Positions 1 to 8,736 of a stretch of DNA of 64,000 bases are shown piece by piece. A program made the position numbers and the translations under genes. Under the pieces are notes generated by a model. The model saw only the letters and a list, made by a program, of their open reading frames with translations. It did not search any database and was not told the DNA's origin. The stretch lies in the NCBI RefSeq assembly GCF_040549465.1, contig NZ_JBEPTL010000009.1, positions 77,828 through 141,827 on the forward strand. Direction: 5' to 3'. The stretch's first letter is position 1, and each line of letters starts with the position of its first letter. This DNA is from Lacisediminihabitans sp040549465 (GTDB lineage Bacteria; Actinomycetota; Actinomycetes; Actinomycetales; Microbacteriaceae).

Positions 1-933
1 ACCGGCGAGCTCCTTCTTCTGGGCCGCCTCGCGCTCACGCTCGAGCAGCAGAAGCCGCGACTGCAACACGCGCATGGCGGCCGCACGGTTCTGGATCTGG
101 CTTTTCTCGTTCTGCATCGACACGACAGTGCCGGTGGGAATGTGGGTGATGCGCACCGCGGAATCCGTGGTGTTGACGGACTGGCCGCCCGGGCCACTCG
201 AGCGGAAGACATCGACACGGATGTCGCTTTCCGGAACATCGATGACATCCGTCTGCTCGATGAGAGGAATCACCTCGACCGCCGCAAAACTGGTTTGACG
301 CTTGCCAGCCGAGTTGAAGGGGCTCATGCGCACCAGGCGGTGAGTGCCGGCCTCGACGCTGAGCGTGCCGAAAGCGTAGGGGGTATCGATCTCGATGGTG
401 GTCGACTTGATGCCGGCCTCCTCCGCGTAGCTTGTGTCGAGCACCGTGGCCGGGCAACCGTGCTGCTCAGCCCAGCGCAGGTACATGCGCATCAACATCT
501 CAGCGAAATCCGAGGCGTCTACACCCCCGGCGCCCGCACGGATGGTGACGACTGCTGCTCGCGAATCGAACTCGCCGTTAAGCAGGGTCTGCACCTCCAG
601 CTCGCCGAGCAGTTTCTGGATGCTGGTCAGTTCGGTGCGGGCCTCGGCCGCGGCGCCGGCATCCGACTCCTCGTTGGCCAGTTCAACCATGATCTCCAGG
701 TCGTCGAGACGCGACTGGATGCTGGTGATCTTGGCGAGCTCAGCCTGACGATGGCTGAGGTTCGAGGTGATCCTCTGGGCTTTGTCCGTGTCGTCCCAGA
801 GGTCGGGTACACCCGCCTGCTCGCTCAGGTCGGCGATCTCCGCCGAGAGCCTGTCGACATCTACGACAGAACGAATGTCCGCGAAGGTCGAGCGAAGCGC
901 AGCGATCTGTTCAGAAAAATCGAGCTCGTCCAT
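1..933 (-). CDS. prfB: peptide chain release factor 2 (partial, 3' end outside window)
   Basis: RF2 recognises UGA/UAA stop codons and triggers peptidyl-tRNA hydrolysis on the ribosome. The reading frame is open from ATG at 931-933 to the left edge (311 codons). It contains the RF2-type codon-recognition tripeptide SPF (in MSPFNSAG, about 307-326) and the catalytic GGQ (in SGPGGQSVNT, about 180-200), followed by the usual ERE/KK-rich helix. The frame is continuous: at the place where many bacteria carry the UGA +1 programmed frameshift, the codons read LWDD, so this gene uses no frameshift autoregulation. In actinobacteria the gene is commonly followed by ftsE/ftsX, which would lie off the left edge. 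Only about the last 50-60 residues are missing. Confidence 0.96.
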   Translation of the reverse strand, partial: MDELDFSEQIAALRSTFADIRSVVDVDRLSAEIADLSEQAGVPDLWDDTDKAQRITSNLSHRQAELAKITSIQSRLDDLEIMVELANEESDAGAAAEARTELTSIQKLLGELEVQTLLNGEFDSRAAVVTIRAGAGGVDASDFAEMLMRMYLRWAEQHGCPATVLDTSYAEEAGIKSTTIEIDTPYAFGTLSVEAGTHRLVRMSPFNSAGKRQTSFAAVEVIPLIEQTDVIDVPESDIRVDVFRSSGPGGQSVNTTDSAVRITHIPTGTVVSMQNEKSQIQNRAAAMRVLQSRLLLLEREREAAQKKELAG

Positions 934-1008
934 GTCGCCGTCAAGACTACCGGAGCGCGGCCGAACGCCCGGCAAGAGAAGAGCAGCCGGCGCGATAGCA
1001 TCACAAGA

Positions 1009-2253
1009 ATGAGCAACGCAGAGCAGAGCTTCAGCTTTCGCTCTATCGCCCTACCCGCACTGCTGCCGACGCTGCTCTTCTCGATCGGTGAGGGCGCCAT
1101 CATCCCGATCATCCCGGTGGTCGCCAACAACCTCGGTGCGACACTGGCTGTCTCCGGCCTCATCGCATCGATGATCATGCTCGGTGAGCTCTTCGGTGAC
1201 ATCCCCAGTGGCTGGATCGTCTCTCACATCGGTGAACGCACGGCCATGATCTACGCGGCCCTGGTAGCGGTCGTCGGGCTCATCATGGCGATCGTCGCAC
1301 CGAATCCATTGGTGCTCGGCGCCGGCATCCTGCTCATCGGCCTGGCCACTGCCGTCTTCGCGCTCGCTCGGCACGCGTTCATGACCAGCTTCGTGCCGCG
1401 AGAGTATCGCGCCCGCGCGCTGTCAACGCTCGGCGGCACCTTCCGGCTCGGTTACTTCATCGGGCCATTCATCACGGTCGGCGTCATCAACCTGACGGGC
1501 AACACGCAGGCGGCGTTCTGGGTGCAGATCATCGGATGTGTGAGCGCTGCCGTTCTGCTGATGGTGCTGCGCGATCCCACCGCGGCGCTGGCGGCAAACC
1601 GTGCCCCATCTGGCCTGCGCGAAGGAGAAGAACTCGTCGCCGAAGAAGCCCACGGACTCTTCCACACCATCTGGCTGAACCGCGCCGTACTGGCGAGGCT
1701 CGGAACCGGTGCTGCGCTCATCGGTGCGATGCGCGCGAGTCGGCAGGTGATACTGCCGCTCTGGGCGGTGAGCATCGGCATTCCCGAGGCGCAGACCGCG
1801 CTCATCATCGGTGTCGCCGGCGCCGTCGACTTCGCCCTGTTCTACGCGAGCGGCCAGATCATGGACCGTTTCGGCCGCCTGTGGAGCGCCGTGCCCTCGA
1901 TGATCGGACTCGGGGTTGGCCACCTGATCCTGGCGTTCACGCACGACGTCCAGGGGTCGATCGTGTGGTTCATCGCCACCGCGATGTTCCTGTCGGTGGC
2001 GAACGGCATCGGAAGCGGCATACTCATGACGCTCGGCGCGGACCTCGCCGACCCGCGAAATCCGGCTTCTTTCCTCGGCGCCTGGCGATTCACCGGTGAT
2101 GCGGGAAGCGCCGCGGCACCTATCGCACTCTCCGCCATGACCGCCGTCGTCTCTATCGCGTTCGCCAGCGGTGTAATCGGCATCGTCGGGCTCCTCGGGG
2201 CCGCACTTCTGCTCCGCTATGTGCCGCGCTACTCCCCGGGACGCCCTAAGTAG
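1009..2253 (+). CDS. MFS transporter, drug-efflux type
   Basis: A 414-residue membrane protein with the 12-helix pattern of the major facilitator superfamily. The first helix follows a short polar N-terminus (MSNAEQSFSFRS); a SGWIVSHIGERTA loop after helix 2 matches the conserved MFS motif A position, and a central hydrophilic loop (EGEELVAEEAHG) separates the two halves. The ATG at 1009 is preferred because the same frame upstream is antisense to prfB and has no transporter features. It is divergent from prfB with a 75-base gap and converges with the acyltransferase, whose 3' end overlaps it by 8 bases. The substrate cannot be told from sequence; multidrug export is the default guess for the family. 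Confidence 0.85.
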   Translation: MSNAEQSFSFRSIALPALLPTLLFSIGEGAIIPIIPVVANNLGATLAVSGLIASMIMLGELFGDIPSGWIVSHIGERTAMIYAALVAVVGLIMAIVAPNPLVLGAGILLIGLATAVFALARHAFMTSFVPREYRARALSTLGGTFRLGYFIGPFITVGVINLTGNTQAAFWVQIIGCVSAAVLLMVLRDPTAALAANRAPSGLREGEELVAEEAHGLFHTIWLNRAVLARLGTGAALIGAMRASRQVILPLWAVSIGIPEAQTALIIGVAGAVDFALFYASGQIMDRFGRLWSAVPSMIGLGVGHLILAFTHDVQGSIVWFIATAMFLSVANGIGSGILMTLGADLADPRNPASFLGAWRFTGDAGSAAAPIALSAMTAVVSIAFASGVIGIVGLLGAALLLRYVPRYSPGRPK

Positions 2254-4222
2254 CAGGCAGGAACGGCGCGAGCGCTTTTCCGAGGGGTGACGCGAGCAGG
2301 CTGCTGAAGGTCGCGGTCATATGGTGCTCGTCGGAGTAGACCAGCGTCGAACCGATGATCGGTGGACAGGATGTCGCGTCGCAGAAGTAGTCGCCGAGAT
2401 CGATGTATCCCGATCCGGTCTTCTCTGCGACCGCTCGCTGCGCCGCTGCGATCGAGGGATTGAATACCGTGTCACGGGTGGCAGCGCAGAGCGGAGTGTC
2501 GTCGAGATGCGCGGAGAGACAGGTGACCGGTGATGTCGGGAACTCCGGCGTATCGGCGATGGTCACGACTCGCGAGATCGAAGGCAGTCGCTCGAGCGTA
2601 CTCATGGCGCCGGCCTTCCAGTCCTTCTCGATCCTGCTCGCGGATTGATTCGGTGTCGGGCCGAGGTGGTTCGTCAGCACAATGAGGTCTGGCGGGTTCG
2701 CCCCGAGCACCGAGAGGACGTTGTCGCGCCACGCGGAACAGGAGGCGTTCGCCGATCCATGCCACTTCACATCGGTGTCCTCGGAGCGGCATCCCGACTT
2801 TGTGAAGGTCTCGAGACGCACATCCTGCTTCTCGGTGATCCCTTTGAGGGCGGGAAACCATCGGCCGGCGTGGGAATCCCCGAACAGTGCGACCACGAAT
2901 GGCGCATCTGACGGGCCGAAACTGCAGCTGAGCGGCGCTGTTCCGGAGATCCCCTGCTGGCAGGTATCGGAGTAGAGCTCCCCGGTATCAGCGGTGGCGG
3001 CGGCGAGCGACGGGGCGAGGTTCACCGGCACGAATGCCGTGCCTTTCGGCCCCTGAGCGAGCACGGTGGCAGCGGCCGGCCGCTTGGAGTGAAGCGGAAG
3101 TTGAGCTACCGCCCCGCCGGCGAGCAGAACGCTGGCGGCCACGGCGAGTGACGAAACCGCCGCCACAAGCGCTACGCGGCGGGGACGACCGCGAGGAACG
3201 CGGAAACGCGACTCGACGAAGCGGTAAAGCAGCCAGGCAAGGGGAACGGAGGCGACGCCGAGCAGGATTCCGAATGGCAGCGGAATCGTCTCTGCAAGCC
3301 CTGCCCGCTCCCTGGCGAGCACGAGGAGCGGCCAGTGAACAAGGTAGATCGAATACGAGATGCGACCGAGGAACTGCAGAGGAGGGAGGCTGAGCAGGCG
3401 CGACGGACCCCGTTCCGCCGCGCAGGCGATGAGCATCGCCGCTCCAACCGTCGGCACGAGTGTCGCGAATCCCGGGTAGGAGGTCTCGTCGGTGAAGAGC
3501 ACCGTGGAGGCGATGATCAACGCCAGGCCGAGCCATCCGAGAATCGTCGTCAGCAGTGGATGCAGGCGTGAAACGAGCGGTCCGGCGAAGGCCACGAGGC
3601 CACCGATGGCAAGCTCCCAGGCCCTGGTCGGCAGGGAAAAGAACGCCCAGGGCTGCGAAATCGGCATCAGCACCAGGCAGGCGGCGAAGGAGAGCACGGC
3701 GATAGCCGCGATCACGATGATCAACAGTTTCGAGGATCGCCGCACGATCCAGAAGCCGGCGAGTAGAAGAATCGGCCAAAACAGGTAGAACTGTTCCTCC
3801 ACGCCGAGAGACCAGTAGTGCTGGAAGGGCGACGGCGAAGTGCCGGCCAGGTAGTCGGTCTGTTGCACCGCGAAGTACATATTCTGCACGTAGAGCGCTG
3901 AGGCCGCGGCATCCTTCAGGATGTCGGCGACCCGCAACGGCGAGGCGAGGAAAAAGGCGGCTATCGCCGTAAGCACCAGAACCACGAGCGCCGTAGGCAG
4001 GATTCGGCGGGCGCGGCGAGCGTAGAAACTGCCGAAGTCGATGCGACCACGCTCGCGAAGGGATGAGACAAGGTGCCCCGTGATGAGGAAGCCGGAGATC
4101 ACGAAAAAGACGTCGACACCGACGAAACCGCCGCCGAAGCCGGGAACGCCGACGTGGCCGAGAACGACGAGACCGACAGCGACGGCTCGGAGCCCCTGGA
4201 TGTCGTTTCGAAAGCGCGCCAC
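2246..4222 (-). CDS. acyltransferase 3 (OafA/YrhL type) with C-terminal SGNH domain
   Basis: A 658-residue protein that probably O-acetylates an envelope polysaccharide. The N-terminal half is a ten-helix acyltransferase 3 domain: it starts with FRNDIQGLRAVAVGLVVLGH, then the family signatures GVDVFFVISGFLI and HYWSLGVEEQFYLFWP. After a last helix near residue 365 comes a periplasm-side SGNH/GDSL domain with catalytic Ser in ALFGDSHAGRW and the DxxH-like pair in YSDEHHM near the C-terminus. The domain order matches OafA-type O-acetyltransferases. The GTG start at 4222 puts the protein start just before RFRNDIQG; longer frames run into the neighbouring flavoprotein gene, 44 bases away. Both probably share a transcript. 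Confidence 0.9.
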   Translation of the reverse strand: MARFRNDIQGLRAVAVGLVVLGHVGVPGFGGGFVGVDVFFVISGFLITGHLVSSLRERGRIDFGSFYARRARRILPTALVVLVLTAIAAFFLASPLRVADILKDAAASALYVQNMYFAVQQTDYLAGTSPSPFQHYWSLGVEEQFYLFWPILLLAGFWIVRRSSKLLIIVIAAIAVLSFAACLVLMPISQPWAFFSLPTRAWELAIGGLVAFAGPLVSRLHPLLTTILGWLGLALIIASTVLFTDETSYPGFATLVPTVGAAMLIACAAERGPSRLLSLPPLQFLGRISYSIYLVHWPLLVLARERAGLAETIPLPFGILLGVASVPLAWLLYRFVESRFRVPRGRPRRVALVAAVSSLAVAASVLLAGGAVAQLPLHSKRPAAATVLAQGPKGTAFVPVNLAPSLAAATADTGELYSDTCQQGISGTAPLSCSFGPSDAPFVVALFGDSHAGRWFPALKGITEKQDVRLETFTKSGCRSEDTDVKWHGSANASCSAWRDNVLSVLGANPPDLIVLTNHLGPTPNQSASRIEKDWKAGAMSTLERLPSISRVVTIADTPEFPTSPVTCLSAHLDDTPLCAATRDTVFNPSIAAAQRAVAEKTGSGYIDLGDYFCDATSCPPIIGSTLVYSDEHHMTATFSSLLASPLGKALAPFLPAT

Positions 4223-4266
4223 GGGCGTGACGGTAACATCCGCTGTTGAATCGGGGGTTAACGCGG

Positions 4267-5403
4267 TTAGGCGCGCACCAGTCGCAGTGCGAACCGTGCG
4301 AAGCGGTTGCGGATGATGCTCGCCAGCGTCTTCTCTCCCCGACAGACCGCGATGAACAGTCGCGAACCGACGGCCGAGTTCGCGATCACCAGGTGCACGA
4401 GCCGCGGATGCCGTTCGAAAACCCTGAGCAGGCGGGAGCCAGCCCGGATGTCTGGTGCGAGGTCGGCGAGCACCCGGTCGACGTAGCCGTCGAGTGCCTC
4501 CTCGCCGCCGCCCGCAGCCGCTTCGCCCGCCCAGGTTCCGGAGCGCAGCGCGAACGAGATCCCCTCGCGAGTCCATGGATCGAGCAACGCTGCCGCATCA
4601 CCGGTCACGATCACCCGTCCTCTGCGCAGTGGGGAGTCATCCGTGCGCCACTGGGCCAGGTGGCCTGAGGAGCGCTCAACGGTGGCGCCGGCCAACCCGA
4701 GCTGGCCGACCCAGCGATCGAGGTAGCGTCTCGTGGCGTCGGGCGAACCCTTCGCCTGGATGACCCCGACGGTCAGGATGTCGTCTTTCGGGAACATCCA
4801 GGCGTAGCTTCCGGCATCCTCTCCCCAGTCGAAGAAGACCTCGTCGTTCCATCTGCGAAGAGCTGTCGGCGTGGTGATCTCGAGTTCGAGAGCGAGATCC
4901 ACGCCGCCCGGAGTCACTCCGACGTACCGGCCGCACCGACCGTTCGTGCCGTCGGCGCCGATCACCGTGCGGGCGCTGATCTCGCCATGGCTGGTGTCGA
5001 GTACCACGAACTCGTCTTCCCGCAGCGACTTGACCTGCACACCGTCGACGAAGGTGGCGCCCGCCGCGACGGCGGCTGAGGCGAGTGCGTCGTCGAATCT
5101 CTCACGCTGCACCATCGACAGGAAGGACTGGCTCTCGGTGTGGGATGTCGCAGAGCCTCCACGCAGCGTGAACCTCACGGTGTCGACGCGCTGCTCGACT
5201 GTCGCCAGAATGGATGCCGGAACGTAGTCGATCGAGAGGCCGATGAGCCCGCCGCCGCAGGTCTTGTATCGCGGAAATCGCGCCCGATCGACCAATAGCA
5301 CGGTGGAGCCGCGCTCCGCGGCCACCCGAGCGGCCGACGATCCAGCCGGGCCGGCGCCCACCACGACGACATCCCACACACTCTGATCGGTAACCGCAGA
5401 CAT
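4267..5403 (-). CDS. geranylgeranyl reductase family FAD-dependent oxidoreductase
   Basis: A 378-residue flavoprotein. The N-terminus carries the Rossmann FAD motif GAGPAGSSAA, then the family signature RFPRYKTCGGGLIG, and a second FAD-contact motif VIVTGDAAALLDPWTREGI near residue 280. Members saturate isoprenoid chains; in actinobacteria close relatives reduce the menaquinone side chain (MenJ type), a plausible role here but not shown by the sequence. Length fits the family (about 370-420). The ATG at 5403 is directly preceded by the two-base-spaced end of the tad operon intergenic region. It lies upstream of the acyltransferase on the same strand. Confidence 0.82.
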   Translation of the reverse strand: MSAVTDQSVWDVVVVGAGPAGSSAARVAAERGSTVLLVDRARFPRYKTCGGGLIGLSIDYVPASILATVEQRVDTVRFTLRGGSATSHTESQSFLSMVQRERFDDALASAAVAAGATFVDGVQVKSLREDEFVVLDTSHGEISARTVIGADGTNGRCGRYVGVTPGGVDLALELEITTPTALRRWNDEVFFDWGEDAGSYAWMFPKDDILTVGVIQAKGSPDATRRYLDRWVGQLGLAGATVERSSGHLAQWRTDDSPLRRGRVIVTGDAAALLDPWTREGISFALRSGTWAGEAAAGGGEEALDGYVDRVLADLAPDIRAGSRLLRVFERHPRLVHLVIANSAVGSRLFIAVCRGEKTLASIIRNRFARFALRLVRA

Positions 5404-5452
5404 TTGCCTACAGATTACTTCGCCGCAGGAGGAGGCGTACTGCTGCCTCCGG

Positions 5453-5908
5453 TCAGGAAAACACCGATCGCCCCACCGCCGTCACCTCCAGACGAAAGCC
5501 CTCGGGGACCAGTAGCGACAACACCGGCGGCCGCCAGTAAGCGGAGAGGGCGACCGTCGCGCTGCGTCCGTCCGCGGTTTCGGCCCGCTCCACGCTGAGG
5601 GATTCGAAGTCGCCCAGAGGCGCGGTGTCCAGGTAGTCGTTGACGGCGGTGGCGACATCCGTCGAGTCCAGCGTGGGTCGTGGACTGCCACCGTCGAGTG
5701 AGATCTCGTCCAGGTCGAAAGCCTCGGCTCCCACCAGCGCGGCGCCATCCGCGATGGTGAACAGCCTCTTGCGCTCCAGGTAGAGCGAGGTCGCGGCGAC
5801 CACGAGCAGAACCAGCACGAGGGACAGGAAACCGTAGAAGATGACGAGCGGGAGCATGGAGCCGTCCTCCTCATCTTTCAGCCGTTTCGCCAGGTCGAAC
5901 GGCCTCAT
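5453..5908 (-). CDS. TadG-like pseudopilin / pilus assembly protein
   Basis: A 151-residue protein with an N-terminal EEDGSMLPLVIFYGFLSL segment followed by a hydrophobic helix (about residues 17-42), the pattern of TadE/TadG-like minor pseudopilins, and then a soluble region. The sequence GSMLPL replaces the more usual GS.A.VE of TadE. It is the last gene of the minus-strand tad operon and its ATG overlaps the stop of the preceding TadE-like gene (ATGA type overlap). It presumably acts at the membrane in assembly of a Flp/tight-adherence pilus. TadG assignment is by position and shape; sequence conservation in this family is low. Confidence 0.65.
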   Translation of the reverse strand: MRPFDLAKRLKDEEDGSMLPLVIFYGFLSLVLVLLVVAATSLYLERKRLFTIADGAALVGAEAFDLDEISLDGGSPRPTLDSTDVATAVNDYLDTAPLGDFESLSVERAETADGRSATVALSAYWRPPVLSLLVPEGFRLEVTAVGRSVFS

Positions 5909-6360
5909 TGAGCACCCCAGAATCGGGACACCCGCTGCGTCGCGGTCGCCTGCAGGGGCACGCTCACCGGTGCATTCACCGTCAACGCGGCAGGCACGAG
6001 GGGCAGGGCGATCGAGACACCGACCGTGACCGTGACGCGGCCGGTGCGATGCAGGCAGTCGCCGGGTTTCGGGCTGCAGGTCACCGAAATCTCCGCCGCA
6101 TCCGCATCCAACCCGTAGTCGGCGAGCGCGAACTCCACGGCGCGCTCGGCCTGGAGCTGCGCCGACCGTTCGTCGTCGGCCTGCACGAAAACCCGCACAG
6201 CCTGCCGTGCTGCGCCCTCCACGGCAAGAGCGCCGGCCTGCACAGCCGCCATGGTGAGGATGAGATAGACGATCGGCAGCAACAGGATCATCCCCGCGGT
6301 GATGAACTCGAGCGAAGCGGAACCCTCCTCGTCACTTGTCCAGCGTCTCCACTGAGGCAT
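5905..6360 (-). CDS. TadE-like pseudopilin
   Basis: A 151-residue protein. The N-terminus MPQWRRWTSDEEGSASLEF is followed by a single hydrophobic helix, and the GSASLEF motif is the TadE signature in which the conserved Glu follows the processing-like site. The rest is an extracytoplasmic domain with a Cys pair (CSPKPGDC). I chose ATG at 6360, which lies inside the end of the upstream TadE gene; a start 21 bases earlier is possible. The overlap with both neighbours indicates tight translational coupling in the tad operon. Confidence 0.72.
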   Translation of the reverse strand: MPQWRRWTSDEEGSASLEFITAGMILLLPIVYLILTMAAVQAGALAVEGAARQAVRVFVQADDERSAQLQAERAVEFALADYGLDADAAEISVTCSPKPGDCLHRTGRVTVTVGVSIALPLVPAALTVNAPVSVPLQATATQRVSRFWGAQ

Positions 6361-6733
6361 GGCCCGCCACCTCCAATCCACCGTCGATGCCGACCAGGCC
6401 GATCAGCGGCAGCGGTGTGCGCACTGTCACGATCGCCGCGGGATGCCCGAGGTAGGAGCCGTAGGCCGCGGTAACGTCGGACGCATAACCCGACCCGAGC
6501 GTGACGGTGATGAGATCCTGAGCCCTGCCCACACCGTCACCGAGACCGTTGTCCGCGAGTGCGGCGAACCGTGCGCCCTCGGATGCCGCGTCGAGCACAG
6601 TATTGCGGATGTGCAGTGCCAGCCCGAGCTGCAGTACCGAGAGCGTCAGTACTGTCAGCAGTGCGCCGACCATTACGAACTCGGCCGCAGCGGACCCATC
6701 GTCACGCCGCGCGACCGTGCGGAGGAATCGCAT
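6332..6733 (-). CDS. TadE family pseudopilin
   Basis: A 133-residue protein with a basic N-terminus, then DDGSAAAEFVMVGALLTVL, a clear TadE-type GSAAAEF motif running into one membrane helix, and a short C-terminal soluble domain. TadE proteins are minor pseudopilins of the Flp pilus machine. It starts 4 bases after the small Flp-like gene and its 3' end overlaps the next TadE-like gene, so the whole set is one transcript. Confidence 0.78.
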   Translation of the reverse strand: MRFLRTVARRDDGSAAAEFVMVGALLTVLTLSVLQLGLALHIRNTVLDAASEGARFAALADNGLGDGVGRAQDLITVTLGSGYASDVTAAYGSYLGHPAAIVTVRTPLPLIGLVGIDGGLEVAGHASVETLDK

Positions 6734-6737
6734 GGCC

Positions 6738-6914
6738 TCAGAAACTGGTGACGCGTTCGATCGCCTGCTGGAACACGCTGCTGAGCGCTGGTCCGGCGAG
6801 ACCCCAGATGATGACTACGAGCCCCGCCGTCATTAACGTGATGAGCACCCAACCGGGCACGTCGCCTCGATCCTCCTGTCGAAGGCGGTGGATGCATCCC
6901 TTGATCCTGGTCAT
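6738..6914 (-). CDS. small Flp-pilin-like membrane protein
   Basis: A 58-residue protein: short basic head (MTRIKGCIHRLRQEDRGDV), then a hydrophobic helix with PGWVLITLMTAGLVVIIW and a short amphipathic tail. Position between tadC and the TadE genes, size, and the hydrophobic segment directly after RGDVPGW make it the best candidate for the major Flp pilin or its actinobacterial counterpart. The start at 6914 is chosen because a good ribosome site (AAAGGAATACTC) sits right before it; a start 24 bases upstream would place that site inside the gene. No processing peptidase gene is visible nearby. Confidence 0.65.
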   Translation of the reverse strand: MTRIKGCIHRLRQEDRGDVPGWVLITLMTAGLVVIIWGLAGPALSSVFQQAIERVTSF

Positions 6915-6934
6915 GAGTATTCCTTTCGTGCTGG

Positions 6935-7882
6935 TCACAGTCCGAGTTGCAGTACAGCCAAGCCCGGGAAGATGGCGAAAAATATGGTCACCGGGAGGAT
7001 GAGGAACACGAGCGGCACGAGCATCGCGACCTCTTTCTTGCCCGCCACTTCCAACAGTTCGCGCTTCGCCTCGTCCCTGGCATCCTGCGCCTGGGCGCGG
7101 AACACCTCGGCGAGCGGCGTACCGCGCTCGAGCGCACCGGTGATCTGCTCGGTGCAGCGAGTGAGGGCTGCGAGCTGGATGCCATGGGAGAGCGCGGCCA
7201 GCGACTCAGCCAGCGGCACGCCGGTGTTGACGGCCGAAACGACCCGCGCGAGCTCCGCAGCGAGCTCGCCATGGCTCACCCGGGAGACTCGACGAAGCGC
7301 GTCGAGGATGCCCTCGCCCGCCGACAGGCTCAGGGTGAGGAACTCGAGAACGGTCGGCAACTCGCTGGAGATGCGCGCCAGCCGCGCCTTCGCCGCCCGC
7401 TGTAGCAGGTAGTCGCGCAGCACCACCCCGATGATCCCGAAGACAGCGACCACGACCACGGAGAACAGGGCAGACAGCGGCTGTACCCGCGCCAAGAGGA
7501 CAGACCCGATAACGCCGCCTCCCACACCGGCGATCGCCCAGAGCAGTTGCTGGCCGCGGAAAGCCTCGACAGTGACAACACTGCCTGACTGCCGCAGTCG
7601 AAGTTCTACCGTCGCAGCACCACCGAGCACGCGACCCAACAGCGAGCGCAGACGTGCCAACGGCTCACCGAACAGCGCGCCGATCACCGGCAGCGGATCC
7701 ACGGTGCGCCGCGAGAGCAACTCGCGGGCGCCAGGTGACACGTCGACGAGATAGGGCGCCACGCGATTGACGAGTCGCGGCCGGCTCAGTCGGGGCATCA
7801 GGCTCACCAACGACCACAGGCCGATCCCCAGCGTGACACCACAGAGCAGCGACCAACCGGAGAGCGCGTTCAGCTGAACCAT
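6935..7882 (-). CDS. tadC: type II secretion F-domain protein, TadC
   Basis: A 315-residue inner-membrane platform protein. After two N-terminal helices comes a cytoplasmic T2SSF domain with the typical ELPTVLEFLTLSLSAGEGI and SHGELAAELARV stretches, then C-terminal helices (KKEVAMLVPLVFLILPVTI). TadB and TadC together form the platform that couples the TadA motor to pilus extrusion. ATG at 7882 overlaps the end of tadB by 13 bases; longer frames to the right are inside tadB. Confidence 0.85.
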   Translation of the reverse strand: MVQLNALSGWSLLCGVTLGIGLWSLVSLMPRLSRPRLVNRVAPYLVDVSPGARELLSRRTVDPLPVIGALFGEPLARLRSLLGRVLGGAATVELRLRQSGSVVTVEAFRGQQLLWAIAGVGGGVIGSVLLARVQPLSALFSVVVVAVFGIIGVVLRDYLLQRAAKARLARISSELPTVLEFLTLSLSAGEGILDALRRVSRVSHGELAAELARVVSAVNTGVPLAESLAALSHGIQLAALTRCTEQITGALERGTPLAEVFRAQAQDARDEAKRELLEVAGKKEVAMLVPLVFLILPVTIFFAIFPGLAVLQLGL

Positions 7883-8736
7883 CGGCGCTCCTCCGGAAGG
7901 CGACCGAGAGCCAACATAATGCGGTAGGCGGCGGCGGTAACGAACAGGCCGACGACGATGAGCACCACACCGGCCGACGAGTTGTAGGCGGCTGCAGCCT
8001 CGGGTCGCGTCGCGAGCAGCAGGAGGATCACCCACGGTGCGGCAACGCCGAGTTTGGCCGCGTTCAGAACCCAGGACTGCCGGGCCTCGACCTCCGAACG
8101 GATCGCAGCCTCCTGGCGGAGATAGGTCGCGAGATTGCGCAGCACCGTCGTGAGCTCGCTGCCGCCTACCTCTCGCGACATCCGCAGTGTCTCGAGAATG
8201 CGATCCGCCACGGGGTCAGCGAGACGAGACTTGAGTCCATCGATGCAGAGAGCGAAATTGCCGGTGGCGCGATACTCCCGCTCGAACCCGGCGAACGCTT
8301 CCCTGGTGGGGGTCGGCCCCGTATGAGCCAGTGTTACGACGCTGTCCGGAAGCGCGAGGCCGGATCGCACGGCCGAAACGAGGTGGTCGACGACATCGGG
8401 CCAGAGCACCCGCGCTGCGCGACGACGCGTGCGGGCGCGCCACCCGACGATCGACATCGGAAGCGCCAGCGCCACGATGCCTGCGATCAGTGCGATCGCG
8501 ACGACCGGCACGAGAGCGAAGGTCACCCCGACGGCGACGATCGCCGCCAGGATCGACACCACCACGAGGGCAGGAACGGACACGGAGCCAAGTCCCGCCT
8601 GGGCAAGACGCTCACGAAGCCTGTCGACCGGCCAGAGGTTGGGCTTCTGCACACGAGCAGCGGATGCCGGCCACAGGAACGGGGAGGCGCAGAGCACCAG
8701 CCCGAAACCCAGCACCAGCCCGACCAGGAGAGTCAT
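7870..8736 (-). CDS. tadB: type II secretion F-domain protein, TadB
   Basis: A 288-residue platform protein of the tad pilus: N-terminal helix, a pair of helices around residues 50-95, a cytoplasmic F domain with LWPDVVDHLVSAVRSGLALP and MSREVGGSELTTVLRNLA, and two C-terminal helices. Its ATG overlaps the stop of tadA (8733-8736) and its own stop lies inside tadC, so translation of the three genes is coupled. Shorter than many TadB proteins because the N-terminal region is reduced, as is common in actinobacteria. Confidence 0.85.
   Translation of the reverse strand: MTLLVGLVLGFGLVLCASPFLWPASAARVQKPNLWPVDRLRERLAQAGLGSVSVPALVVVSILAAIVAVGVTFALVPVVAIALIAGIVALALPMSIVGWRARTRRRAARVLWPDVVDHLVSAVRSGLALPDSVVTLAHTGPTPTREAFAGFEREYRATGNFALCIDGLKSRLADPVADRILETLRMSREVGGSELTTVLRNLATYLRQEAAIRSEVEARQSWVLNAAKLGVAAPWVILLLLATRPEAAAAYNSSAGVVLIVVGLFVTAAAYRIMLALGRLPEERRWFS

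Noticed and set aside
840..933. Programmed +1 frameshift in prfB
   Set aside because: No in-frame UGA at the usual site; the frame is continuous through LWDD.
142..1008. Long plus-strand frame in phase with the MFS gene, making a 703-residue protein
   Set aside because: The first 289 codons are antisense to prfB, whose SPF and GGQ motifs prove the minus strand; the MFS protein starts naturally at 1009.
2246..4576. 776-residue version of the acyltransferase
   Set aside because: The first ~118 residues overlap the flavoprotein gene in another frame and lack any domain; GTG at 4222 fits the family start.
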